A stretch of DNA of 64,000 bases from Gnetum montanum. Lineage: Eukaryota; Streptophyta; Gnetopsida; Gnetales; Gnetaceae. Below are positions 46,801-58,215 of the stretch, in pieces. The translations under genes were made by a program, and so were the position numbers. The number at the start of each line of letters is the position of its first letter. Positions within the stretch are counted from its first letter, which is position 1. Below the pieces are notes generated by a model. The model was given only the letters and a program-made list of their open reading frames with translations. It had not been told where the DNA came from and made no database searches. The stretch covers positions 46,049-110,048 of the forward strand of contig MNCI01013590.1 of NCBI GenBank assembly GCA_015680685.1, written 5' to 3'.

Positions 46801-48296
46801 ACCGTAGCGTAACTTACCATGTCCAAAGGGTAAAGGAAATGGTGGAATGCTCACTTGCACATCGTCAATGGGGATGGGATGATCCAAAGTCCACTCCTTA
46901 TCTAGCCATCCGGAGTCTCTACACTTGGCAAAGAATACGACATAATGGATAGGGTAGTGTTGGATTTCAAATCCTAGTTATCCTAGGACACCAACACGCA
47001 CATTGCTGATAGAAGTAAATTCCTTTATGGTCGTTTCAGCCATAGATAACATGTTCGTGTCACCTTGGAGACCATTCGCATCGATAAAAAACCTACGTCA
47101 TAGAATGTAGATAATTGTTTATACTTTACACAAAATCAAACAATAGTTAGCACATCATAACACCTTGAAAATACTTACCTACTAGCATAATACATGATGC
47201 TAGGTGGATTCTAAAAATAGGTCGTGAGATGACGAGCCACAAATAGCGTGTTGTAGGTGTGATAACAATCAAACCTAGGCCTCTCCCAGATCCAAGATAA
47301 ATGCCTCAAAACCTTGATGCTCTATTCGTAGTCTTTTCCCTCATGGCCTCGATTGAGTCGTCCACCAGAAATGTTAAGATGCTCTGCATTGACCCAACAA
47401 GTAGCGTCTCTAGAATGGTGGCGGCTATCTCGGTCGGTAGATGCAACCAAATAATTACGCTAAAATTACGCAATAAAAACTAGATGAACTCCCATGCGTC
47501 TTTCCGGAACCAAACCGCCTCTCCCCCTACACGAGCATGGGGAGGAGGAACATTGGTTGCGGGGACATGTAAACAGCATAGAACATTCACAATGTCCAAG
47601 ACGATCAAGATGGGCCTTAGTGTAATCCTTTACAATAAAGCACACTACCATTAGAAAAAGAAGTTTAGACATACTAACAACGTAAGAACGAAATAAATCA
47701 AAAAAGGCTCACAAGAATCCATTACGCAACACTAGGGTTCTCATTATCTTGACTCCTAGAAAATCACATGTTACGCTAGAGATGCACTACCAAAAGTGCC
47801 CAAACCCTTGCAACAGTGCAAGGTCTGTCTCTGACAATGACGATAAAGGTAACACCACATATTACCTCAGTGTAACATGCAACCATTATGGGCAAGGCAA
47901 CGAAACCCTATTTGCACTATGCAAGGGTATAATACCTAGACTCTTAACCAGTTATGTATTGTGTTTGTACAATATTAATCAAGATTACCCAAACCCTTGC
48001 GAGAGTGCAAGGTCTGTCTTTGACAACGATGATAAGAGTAGTATTACAAACTCTAGTAGTGTAGCTAACATAGGTAGGTATCGACACCCAACATAATGCA
48101 CATCTTCAGAACAAATACAATTACGACATTGTAACAACAAAAACAACAATCATGCAAGGAAGGTGAAAATGACTTACTTGGCGAGTGGAGTAGCCTTCCA
48201 AGTTTCAACTCGAGCCTTTGAAATTCACCCCAAGCTTTCCTATACTTCATCAATCCTCGCCAACTTGGCATGTTTTCCTTTGGTCTTCGATGCCAT
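43864..48296 (-). pseudogene. Eight-exon antisense gene carried by T3 (function unknown)
   Basis: - strand exons: 48296-48178, 47673-47179, 47092-46818, 46711-45662, 45534-45313, 45193-45056, 44969-44149, 44070-43864 (TAG). Exon 1 starts MASKTKGKHAKLARIDEV. Donors GTAAGT occur at 48177, 47178, 46817, 45661 and 44148. Exon 2 keeps PPPHARVGGEAVWFRKDAW. Exon 4 (46711-45662) keeps SWEVTMIASRCEASSLFFRY, LMELFLDVTPNVTTAEMLTL, GISSDGLLVEERSKRG and SHFNVHFSFFIAC. Exon 7 is a long coiled coil (44530-44901), then SAFPEREITL and PPRWTPVEKGK. Exon 8 is His/Asp/Glu repeats (DPHEEECDRDDGPH). In-frame stops are mostly TAG. It would encode a protein of about 1,100 residues; no transport signal, membrane segment or catalytic motif recognised. 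Confidence 0.8.
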
Positions 48297-48371
48297 GGTT
48301 ACGCTCGAACAACCTTTACAAAATCATCTACTTACGCTTTCCTTTTGCTTTAGCCTAGCTCAACCTCACGA

Positions 48372-48380
48372 TATTTATAG
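48372..48380 (-). promoter_or_regulatory. TATA box of the antisense gene in T3
   Basis: CTATAAATA on the - strand, about 75 bases before the ATG at 48296. T2 has the same box at 17009-17016. Confidence 0.65.
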
Positions 48381-48396
48381 TTTACTCTCAGAATGA

Positions 48397-48846
48397 ACCA
48401 TCTACTTATAAACAAGAGGGTGAAAATTTGCTATTTTTGTGTCTGATCAACGTGAACTTTCCTGAAACGTGGGCATGTCAATTTGACAAGAAGCGTGAAG
48501 ATTGAACCATTAATCTCATAAATATCGCATTAATGACAGTCCAAAAAGACCCTAAACTAACGCATAGCTTATCGTCTCATAATCCAATCACATTAACTAC
48601 GGTCTACACAAAATCTTAGATTAGCTATTTTGACATGCTAGACACGCCACGTTATACCTTTCATCATAGTTTGCATAAACGTGATGCTAATACCTAGGAA
48701 ACTTGGCTTGCTATTTTCTTACAAAGTGTGTATATTGTAACGGTCCTCTAAGACCTTAAATTGGCAACCTTTTTAACACATACCTCTAAAAAACCTTCTA
48801 TCATTTCACCAGGGTGACAAAAAAAATAATGTAACAACTTCTGTTA
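48397..48846 (+). other. Spacer between antisense gene and RT module in T3
   Basis: No coding. It holds scattered degenerate copies of the CTAAACTA core (near 48552) without the clear array seen in T2 at 16590-16880. Confidence 0.5.
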
Positions 48847-49146
48847 TTGGCGGTTTTGCAGGTCAATTCACAAATGGACGAAGCTTTACTCGCACACCCA
48901 ACCATAACAAGCCCATACGGGGAAATGTTTAGGCAGCATAATCTTGCAATGATAGGAACTGACGCTTCCCCCTATGACACAACCATAGCAGCATCAGAAA
49001 TATCCCTAGATTGGCCAAAACATTTAGCCCACACTTTAGATCTAGAGGCTGGTGATGTGATCGAGGATCCCCTTACTACGATCTCTGTGGTTATGCACAC
49101 AGGAGAAAGAAAAATCTTAAAAGTTAGTTCTCTCCTTCACCAATAG
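48847..49146 (+). pseudogene. Pre-RT segment of T3 with splice-acceptor-like start
   Basis: The frame is open to a TAG at 49144-49146. GGTTTTGCAG (48852-48861) just before GTCAATTCACAAATGG matches the T2 site and looks like the 3' end of a gag-pol intron, known from Ogre elements. The downstream protein (SPYGEMFRQHNLAMIG, EISLDWPKHLAHTLDL) is a linker before RT. Confidence 0.55.
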
Positions 49147-50068
49147 ATGTAGAGTGACATATCTTGAGTCCTTCAAAATTATGTTGCGGTATTCGCATGG
49201 TTGTACGAAGACATGCCAGGTTTATACTTGAGACTAATACAACACAACATAGTTTTAGATCTGCATATCAAAGTAGTTAGATAGCAAGCACAGAAGATTA
49301 AGCCCAAAATTGCATTAGCAGTGCATGATGAAATCACTAAGCTATATCAAGCTGGTTTCATCTGTGCTATTGATTACTCAGATTGGGTGTCAAACATCGT
49401 TGTAGTTTCTAAGAAAACAGGAGGAATACACATTTGTATAGACTTTCGTGACCTAAACAGGGCAACGATTAAAGACAATTTCCCATGATTGAGTATTGAC
49501 CAACTTATCAATACAATGGTTGGACACGCCTTGCTATCCTTTATGGATGGGTTTTCAGGATATAATTAGATCCACATCAACCCAGAACACCAACTAGGGA
49601 ACTTTCTGCTACACCATGATGTCTTTTGGGTTAAAAAATGCTGGAGCAACTTATCAACATGCCATGACATATATCTTTAGTGATTACCTCTTAGAGAGAT
49701 TGAATGACTACATAGATGACATAGTTATTAAATTTAAGAAGTTAGAAGATCACCTAGAAGCCCTAGAGTTAATCCTTAAACGATGTTTCAGTCACGACCT
49801 ACGACTCAACCCAAGAAAATGTCTGTTTAGAATCAAAATTAGATGCATGTTAGGGTTTGTGGTATCGAAGGCTGGCATACAAGTCGACCTTGACAAGGTT
49901 AAGGCCATCGTTAATCTAGCGCCATCTACAAACCTCAAAGAACTATGTGGATTGCAGGGTAGGTTACAGTTTATCAGGAGGTTCATCTCGAAGTTAACAA
50001 ACAAATTACATCCTATGCAACATTTGCTCAAGAAGGGAGTTAACTTTGAATGGACCAAGGGCTGCTAG
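49147..50068 (+). pseudogene. Reverse transcriptase of T3
   Basis: Fingers: AGFICAIDYSDWVSNIVVVS (49351-49410) and GGIHICIDFRDLNRATIKD. Palm: HALLSFMDGFSGYN, then a frameshift near 49600 into MMSFGLKNAGATYQHAMTYI, with an intact YIDD at 49709-49720 and the thumb block STNLKELCGLQGRLQFIRRF. The frame is open from 49616 to 50068. Stops before it are TAG or TGA. It is closely related to T2 RT. Confidence 0.92.
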
Positions 50069-50520
50069 CGTGCGTTTGACAACTTGAAGGAAGAGATGTT
50101 ACATTTACCAATGGTTTTACCACCACAAATGGACTAGCCTTTCTACATCTACGTGGCAAGCTCGGATGTGTCCATAGCTACATTGTTATGTCAAAAGAGG
50201 GACGACAGGTCAGAAATCCCTATCTAATATCTAAGTCATGCTCTATTTGTATATGAAACAAGGTACAATGAAGTAGAACATGACTATTTGGCATTGGTGT
50301 TTATACTCAAAAAATGTGGACACTATCTTTTCCATAGCCAAGTTAACATAATTTGCAATAACAACATTCTGCGAACCATTACAAACAATTTATATGAGAG
50401 TAGTAGGATAGCCCGCTGGAAAGCCATCACAGCGGAATTTGACTTGCACTATATTGGTCAATCTTCCACGAAAGGCCAAGCGATAGCCGACCAACTTGTA
50501 ACATCACATGTTAACGATCA
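50069..50520 (+). pseudogene. RNase H of T3
   Basis: Contains FYIYVASSDVSIATLLCQ (first catalytic Asp), YNEVEHDYLALVFILKK (Glu) and a long tail RIARWKAITAEFDLHYIGQS. The first 200 bases hold TAG stops; from 50288 the frame is open into the next domain. It removes the RNA template and makes the PPT primer. Confidence 0.85.
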
Positions 50521-50529
50521 AGCCATGAT

Positions 50530-51010
50530 AGAGCCTGAGTTTCCTGATGAACATGTACATAGTTTAAGCCCTGTACCAACAAGCCTCGAAACAACATTAT
50601 ACTTTGATGAAGCTTCGACTACAAGGGGCAGTAGTGCTACCGCCGTCATCATGCTCTCCCCTGAGGATGTTCACCCATTGGTTTACCACCTAGCATTTCC
50701 CAGTATGAATAATGTGGCAGAGTATGAGGGGATCCTCAAGGAATTGTTAGTAGCCAGAGAACTGAACGTTCAACACCTGGCAATCTAAGGTGATTCAATG
50801 CTCATTGTCAATCAAATCACAAGGGTCTATGCCTGCAAAGCTATGCATCTACAGTCCTATTGCGATATGGCTAAAGATCTTCTAAAAAAATTCACAATGA
50901 CTGACGTTTGACACGTGCCACATAGTGAGAACACTGTAGCTAATGCATTAGCTATGCTAGCTTTAAATGTGCCACCACATTTTTTTGCCACCTTACCTGC
51001 TTTAATGATG
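50530..51010 (+). pseudogene. Second (archaeal-type) RNase H of T3, Tat-lineage marker
   Basis: Blocks in order: TTLYFDEAS (first Asp), NNVAEYEGILKELLVAREL (Glu), then a TAA at 50786-50788, GDSMLIVNQITRVYACKA (Asp) and HVPHSENTVANALAMLALN. The last catalytic Asp of the ADALA motif is Asn here, while T2 keeps it. Presence between RNase H and integrase identifies the Tat clade. Confidence 0.88.
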
Positions 51011-51049
51011 GAATGCACAAATCCTATCATCCAAGCAGCATAAATCTCT

Positions 51050-52310
51050 TCTTTAAGTGTAGAGGGGATGCCAAAATGGTATGACAACATTAAAACCTAC
51101 CTTATACATGGCAAACCATCGCATGAGTTGACATCTGTACAAAAGGACGCAATCTACAAGCATGCTAGGAAATACATCATCATTGGAGACAACACTCTAT
51201 GTAGGCGTTCTTTTGATGGTGTATTGTTAACCTACATTAATAATGACCAAGCGCAAAGAATAGTTAGCAAAGTCCATGAAGGACTATGTGGAGGACACAT
51301 AGCCCTGTGCGCCATGGCCACTAAAATCAGACGCTTAGGGTATTACTGGCCGTACATGGAGCGAGATTATTTTACCAAAGTTAAGACACGTGATAGGTGC
51401 CAATGTTATGCAAATCTAATACATGTGTCACCAATTGAGTTGCATACTACATAGATCACTTGGCCATTCCAACGATGGGGACTAGACATCATAGTCCCCA
51501 TCATGCCTAAGTCTTCCGCAGGACATAGCTTCATTATCACCACCACTAAGTACTTTACAAAGTGGGTCGAAGCCATTCCCCTGCGAAAGACTACATCTCA
51601 ATTGGTTTGGCATTTTATCTTGGATAACATAGTAAATAGGTTTGGGCTTCCCATGACTATTCTGACCGACAGTGAGCCATAATTTAGTAGTTCCAAAACC
51701 AAATCTTTCTGCAACAACCTTGGTATTAAGCAATCTTTTTCCTCGCCTTATTACCCACAAGCAAATGGTCAAGTAGAGGCCGCAAACAAGGTGATTATCA
51801 ATTTGCTCAAAAATATGCTCAACAACAACAAAAGATGATGGCATGAAAAAATCCTCTATGTGCTATGAGCCTATCGTACGACATGTAGAACAGCTACTGG
51901 TAGGACACCCTATAGCCTAGTCTATGGATTTGTAGTGTTGCCCCTTGAACTACAAGTTCCCTCACTACGAATGGTTCTCTCCACGGTTATAAATGAGACT
52001 CAACACAATGAGCCTAGGATCGTGGATCTAGACTTAGTAGAGGAGAAATGTATCCAAACGCTCGACAACATTGAAAAATATCAAGACAGGAAAAAGTAGA
52101 AGCATCATCGCAACCTACATTAGCGACCAATCAAGAAAGGAGACTTGGTTCTTAAGGTCGTTCGTGAACTAGTGAGAAAATTCTTTGCAAGCTGGGAAGG
52201 CCCTTTCCTAGTCGTCAATGCATATGGCAACAGAGCATTTAGGTTAGCGGACATCAACGACAACGAAATTCCAATCCGATGAATCATATATACTTGAAGC
52301 AGTACCACAT
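51050..52310 (+). pseudogene. Integrase of T3
   Basis: The zinc-binding domain reads HEGLCGGHIALCAMA and DRCQCY (51280-51412, C-x-C spacing altered). The core follows with GLDIIVPIMPKS (first Asp, 51481), LTDSEP (second Asp, 51663) and YYPQANGQVEAANK (Glu near 51776). The end module is SWEGPFLVV (52190-52216). TAG or TGA stops at 51453, 51681, 51837, 51867, 52098 and 52122 break it. No chromodomain follows. Confidence 0.9.
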
Positions 52311-52329
52311 CTAGACATCAACTTTGCTC

Positions 52330-52715
52330 AAATGCAAGGTAACAAACATCCTCTATGATGTAAAGCTAACGGTGTTGTACATGTCTGCTATGATGTAAAA
52401 CTAGCATTTCCTGCATGCATCCGCCACGATGCTAAACTGGAAAAGTTTTTGACTGTCCGCCATGATGCAAAACTACCAAGGTAAGCATCCGTTTACTGAG
52501 ATGCTAAATCAGCACAGACTTGTCCCTGGGTCATGACACGAAACTGACACCCACAGCATAGTCTGCAAGGACCATAAACTAGCTCTTTCGCCATCTGCTA
52601 CAACGTAAAACTAGCACGCTTTAGTCTACCCAGACTTTAAATCGGGACCATGGTCTACTAGGACTTAAAACCAGCAACAACAGTCTACCAAGACTTAAAA
52701 CTGAGACCTACCAAT
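52330..52715 (+). repeat. Post-integrase minisatellite of T3
   Basis: Nine or so units of 40-50 bp alternate CTATGATGTAAAACTAGCA and CAAGACTTAAAACTGAGAC. The core matches the T1 and T2 arrays. Confidence 0.85.
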
Positions 52716-53890
52716 AGACCATCCACAAAACAAGTGAGCCTAATCATTCTTGCATGGCATCCCTATCAAACAGAATGGGTAGGACGTTGAAACAAAAGCA
52801 ATGCCACTACCCTCAGGCATTCTACTGATTCCTTGGATATGCCGAAAGGCATACTACTGACCCTTTAGAGATGCTACTACAACGGCCACTCAGCAATTGC
52901 AGCTCCTAGGGTCAGCTTCGCCAATTGGGGCTCCAAAAAAACTATGGTCACCCATAGCCTTGGTTGCCTCCGACTGTCGCCGCCACCAGACTTTGGCGTG
53001 GCAGATTCATCTGACTGGCTCCTTGCCTAGTTAGATGGATAAGATGAATCTGGCTCTTAATGGTGAATTCCTGAGCCATGGTGTCAACAAAGGCACCAGT
53101 GCCTCTTGCTATGGTTCCTTCTCCATGGCCTACGGTCTCCTTTTCGCTTCGGACAACACTTGTTTCAACAGCCTCCCCAGCAATTAGGACAATTTCTTTG
53201 TTCCTTGTTCTTTGTTATGTTTTGTAGGTTACTTGCTACAATAGCATTATTCAAAAATGCATTCACTAGGAGAGTGAGGCGTCACAGAGTTTTGAGGTGG
53301 CTACTCAGACTAGCCTGACTACTTGGGAGTACAGACCCTGCCTTTCCCCCTCCACCAGACACCTTATATTACTTTCTCCTTCCCTTATCCTTACAACTAT
53401 CCTTATCTTCTCATCCTATTTGTATAGAATGTGAGCGTGTAGCAAGTCTTCCACACATGAATAACCATCACGTCTATGAACTAGCACAATGCAACTCACC
53501 TCATGGAATGCAACTACATTCAAAAAAATGGGCAAAGCTAGGAAAAATGGATGAAACACAACTCGTCCAGGCCATATGGGCATAATGCAACTCGTCCAGG
53601 AAAGCCCTGCATATACAGTACAACAACAGTGTAACCTCTTGGAAAAACACTCGCAAGGAGTTTTCTAATAACATGTTTGCAAAGTATCCTACTCACACTT
53701 GAGTCTTCCCCAAACCTCTCTCCCTCACAACTGTAAAATCCCTCTTCTACTCCTTATGCTCTCAACCTTCGCACTTCCAAGTTTGATAGAGTGACATCCA
53801 AGTAGTAGCCAATGAACAATGCTGGCGTTTTTACCTCTGTGGTGTTTCATATTCTTTGTCAATGTCTCTCGGGCAAGCCCTCCAAACGTC
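52716..53890 (+). other. 3' untranslated region of T3
   Basis: No supported gene. Short frames near 53106-53318 and 53725-53994 have no counterpart in T1 or T2. A TTTTGTAG near 53218 could be a splice acceptor. Confidence 0.45.
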
Positions 53891-53906
53891 AACAAAGAGG
53901 GGCCAT
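53891..53906 (+). promoter_or_regulatory. Polypurine tract of T3
   Basis: AACAAAGAGGGGCCAT immediately precedes the 3' LTR start. Confidence 0.85.
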
Positions 53907-55156
53907 TCAAACACCATGAATTTTGAGACCTCAATGATTCAGCAAAGTCTCGAAGTTTAGGCAAAGGATTTCTACAAGTGGCACATCTTAGCAAGTTCCC
54001 TTGTCCTAGCTAAGGGCCTGCTACGCTACGTAGCATAATAGACTCCAGAAAACAGAACAAAACAAGGGATGCACAATGCCAACACTTTAGCTTTGCAAAT
54101 TAGCCATGTTCAAAAATCTTAACTTTTGCCATACTACGCCACATTACGCTATGCAGTGTAACACAACGTAACGCAAGTAGTGCAGTTGACTTATCCGCAG
54201 CAACAAAGGTAATGAAATTCAGGTGCTAGCAGTGACTATACCACGATATGCTTCCTTGCGTATCATAGCGTAGTCGTAGGATAGTTTATTCAGCGCAAGA
54301 GATAAGGTCAAGTAAGCTATCTTCTTGAAGGGTGGTTATGCTATATTACGCTTCAAAACATAGCACAGTGTAGTGCCACAAGCTTCAGCTACAACACATC
54401 ACGTCAATGGTATTTTGTGGGCCCATGACATGCGTCATCTACACCACGTTCTTCTCCTAACCCTAATCTTATAAATACCCCATATGACAACAATCAAAGG
54501 GTTGGCAATGGTTGGCAATTTTTTGATAATTTCTCTTGGTAAAGACCAATGAGACAACAAGAAAGAGTGGGCAATAAAAGAGCATTGACGGTGACAAAGA
54601 GAAGCTTTTGACCAGAGACTTCAAGTTAGCAGACACTTTGCTTCGAGTCAAACTCCATTGCGCCTAGATTGGCCTTAACAAGGTAGATTGTCCTTTGCTT
54701 GTTTTATCTCTGATTAGCTTCTTATTTGTAGTGAACACTTCGTCCAAACTGAAGTCTGCTTGTAAATCCCTTTGTATTCATCACATTTATCTATAAGGGA
54801 GATCCCAAATCTCGGGGTTGTACATACTTCATATTCAATTCATTTCACCTTATTTACATTGAATTTCACAATCATTTTGCATAATTTTACACCGCCTTCA
54901 TTGCCTTCGAGATCCGATCTTGGAGCAAATCTCATTTTTTCTTAAATCAATAATATATTTGCATATCAAATAATCATCTCACTATACGATCATGGACAAA
55001 TTTACTGGTTAAGTAAGTCCTGTTTGATTGACAAGATTGTTCAGGGCACCTCGGATTCGCTTTCTCCAGCACAGCCCTTGCGCGGATCCGAGGTTAAAAA
55101 TGTGTACACGGAAATCCCCTTGGTGTTTCTAGCAACCAACTTTTTTTGTTGTTATA
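53907..55156 (+). repeat. 3' LTR of T3 (1250 bp)
   Basis: Partner of 38261-39522. Palindromic words lie near 54010-54040, 54130-54182, 54245-54275 and 54335-54375, and TATAAATACCCC at about 54470. It ends TTGTTATA, a decayed CA end, followed by the target-site copy GTACA (55157-55161). Confidence 0.93.
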
Positions 55157-55740
55157 GTACAAAGAGTATCGAGTCCCCTTGAAGTTACATCCTTTACAAA
55201 CCTTTGATTCCTTCCTAATTTCAAAACTACCAAGGTCACCAATTGATTAAAAGTTTCGTTAATGAAAGGGACCTCAAATTTCCAAAATAAGAAAAACCAT
55301 ACAGTTTATTGGATGAGCAAATGACATGGACTCACTACTTGTTTCATGAAAAATAAACCATGTTATAGTCATCAGACATCAAAATTCAAAAATAGAAACT
55401 AGACATCGACAATCACAACATTAAGCACAAACCATCATCAGTAAATAGCAATAGTGGCATTGTGTCCTATGGTAATAAAGCAATTTTATTAGAAAAAATA
55501 AGGAAATATTACACTTGAACAAAACCAAACAAAGTAAAATATATAAGAAAGTGTAAAATAATTAAGAAGTATTCAAAGGTATTAACGATGGTGGAAAATT
55601 AGAAAAATTTGAAAATAAAAAATAAAAAATTTGTATAATAAATATCTTGTAAAATCAAAAATGTGAAAAACAAAAAAAAATAGAAATACTGAGAAGCTTT
55701 AGGCATTGTTAGCATATATGGCTATCTCCCCCATGATTAA
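55157..55740 (-). other. 3' region of the P2 element, proximal part
   Basis: The reverse complement matches 31680-32145 of the P1 element: CATGGTTTATTTTTC, GGACTCGATACTCTTTGTA and similar blocks. It is AT-rich and non-coding. Confidence 0.75.
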
Positions 55741-58215
55741 GTTGGAAGAAGGAGATTCGAAAAATGGAACATGGTTGTCCATCCATTGAGGTGGTAGTTG
55801 CATTGGCCTATCTTAGTTCAAGAAAATTTTTTATTTGTTGGATGTTGACCAACTACTTTTTATTTGGGCTTTCAAGCTTGTAGATCAACATGGCCCCAAA
55901 GGGAAAGGTTTTATCAATTATATAAGGTTCCTCCCATAATGTTTCAAATCTTGCCTTCTGGGTACATGTGTGGGGTTCCAATAGAGAAGCTTATCTCCTT
56001 GTTAAGCTTTTACCTTTCATCTTCTTAGGTTATGACGTTGCTTGTTGAATGCCTTATGTACCTCCTTCAAATATAGGACGACTAATTGGTTTTCATCTAG
56101 CACATTTAGGTTGATCAATATTTCTTTCTATGCTAGACTTAGGTTAAAATTCAGATCATAGGCTATTAAGAGTGTATGAAGCTTATATTGAATCAAGAGC
56201 ATTGGAAGTTTTCCATACACCAACTCGTAGGGAGAGTAGCTAATACAAAGTTTCCATATTAAATGGTAAGCCTAGAGGGAATCGTTAAGTTTTTTACTCC
56301 AATATTTCCTATATTTGCTAATGGTTCATGTTAGTATTTTTGTGATCTCCTGGTTGGTTACCTCTGCTTGACCACTAGCTTAGGGGTGGTAGTGTGTTGT
56401 TAATTTATGTTCAATACCTAAGCATTGCATTAACTTTCTAAAAGTGGCACCTATGAAATGAGTTCCATTGTCAAAAATTAGTGAACATGGCACCCCAAAC
56501 CTATTTACAATATTTTGTTGCATAAATCTAGCATTATTGGACAATGTATAATTAGTAACAACTACTACTTCTACACATTTTGTGTAGTAGTCAATTACTA
56601 TGATAATATATGCCTTTTCATTGGACATGGGTGTGATGGAATCCATGAAGTCAATGCCCCATATTTCAAAAGGTTTCAGTGGTTGAATTCACTATTGAGG
56701 ACCTTTCATGCAAGCAGTCATCCCCCCATCTCATTGACAACGTTTATAGGATTGGATAAACTAGTGGGCATCCTTGAAGATTGTAGGTCAATAGTATTCT
56801 GCTATCAGGATTTTTATGGTCATGGACCTCCCTACATAGTGGCCTCCACAAGGTCCTTTATGAGCATCGTAGAGAATGTGTAGTTGATCTTCATCAGGGA
56901 CACACCAAAGGATCAAGCCATCAACACATACCTTGTAGAGGTGTCCATTGATTTCTATGAAGTATTTGGCCTAATGAAGAAATTGTTTCTTCTTTCTAAA
57001 GTCAAGATCTTGTGGCATCTCCTAAGTGAGAAGATAAGAAAGGATTCCATTGTACTATGTTGTTTTTGTAGGCATTTGGTCATTTATTGCTTCTGTAAAG
57101 AGGAGTTCGTTTAGAAACTGATCAAAGAGTAGGCTCTCCTCCTCTTTATTATCCCATATTAAGAAAGAGAGGTTGTCAGTGACCACATTCTTAATCCCTT
57201 TTCGATCTACCATCATGAGATCAAATTCCTGTAAGATCACGAGCCATTGTAGAACACAAGGACTCACCGTTGGCTTGTTCATGAGGAAGTGAATTGCATT
57301 GTGGTCCATGTTCACAAATACTTTGTAGTCAAGCACATAGTGCTTCAACTTTTCTAGAGCGTATACCACAACCATTAGTTCTTTTTTCGTGGTGGTGTAA
57401 TTTAATTGTGCTCCCATAATGCTTCTACTCATATAGTGGATGTAGTATGGGCATTTCTTATCATCCATCTATGCAAGCACTACTCCTAAGGCATAGTTAG
57501 ATGCATCCATCATGGTGTGGGAGGGTCTAGACCATTCTAGTGCTCATAGGATTGGTGTTTCTATGAGTTTCTCCTTTAACTATTGAAATGCATGTTTACA
57601 TTCCTTGGTCCAGATGACATGTGCATATTTCTTTGTAAGAACTACCAACGGTTTTGCGATCTTAGAGAAATTCTCTATGAATCATTGGTAGTAGCTAGTG
57701 TATCCAACGAATGATTAAACATCTTTAACTATCTTTGGTTGGTGTGCTATTCCTTGGATGATCCTTATCTTTTCTGGGTCTATGTCAATCCTTGCCTAAG
57801 TGATTCTATTACCTAGTATAATGCCTTCTTGGATCATGAGATGGCTCTTTTGCTAGTTGAGCTATAGATCTGTTTTAACACATCTCTTTAGTACTTGCTC
57901 AAGGTGGTCCAAGGCTTGCTCAAATGTATCTCCATAGGTGGAAAAGTCATCCATGAAGACTTCCACACCATTACTGATCTGCTATTGGAAAATACTAAAG
58001 ACTAGGTGTTGAAATGTTGTAGGGGCATTGCACAGACCGAATGACATCTTACAATATGCAAAAGTTCCTCACGGACTCGTGAATGTTGTCTTGGATTGAT
58101 CTTTTGGCAAAATTTGGATTTGGTTATAGCCACTATAACCATCTAAGAAACTATAATAATAATGCTTGGATATGGTGTCCAACACTTGATCAACCAAGCT
58201 ATAGTCAAGGATGAA
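55741..58215 (-). pseudogene. P2: Athila-like pol (RT, RNase H, integrase), N-terminally cut
   Basis: - strand order: RT from its middle (58200 down; VLDTISKHYYYSFLDGYSGY, MSFGLCNAPTTFQ, FMDDFSTYGDTF with FMDD near 57945-57960), RNase H (57055-57468; YIHYMSRSIMGAQLNYTTTK, ELMVVVYALEKLKHYV, VTDNLSFL), integrase (55800-56900; DSITPMSNEKAYIIIVIDYY, FGVPCSLIFDNGTHF, TTHYHP) and a tail with ESPNKK as in P1. The RT fingers are absent: at about 58215 the frame abuts ORF-X3 reading the other way. Two domains are open over 88 and 137 codons. Confidence 0.9.

Larger units (their letters stand above)
38261..55156 (+). mobile_element. T3: complete 16.9 kb Tat/Ogre-like element with antisense spliced gene
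   Basis: On the + strand: 5' LTR, primer site, gag, protease, spacer array, antisense eight-exon gene, RT-RNase H-aRNase H-integrase, minisatellite, PPT, 3' LTR. Its duplication is ATACA/GTACA (one mismatch). It splits the 3' region of the P2 Athila-like element, and the P1 homologue at 32141-32146 shows the empty site. Same architecture as T2 but a different LTR subfamily. Coding parts hold stops and one frameshift in RT. Confidence 0.93.
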
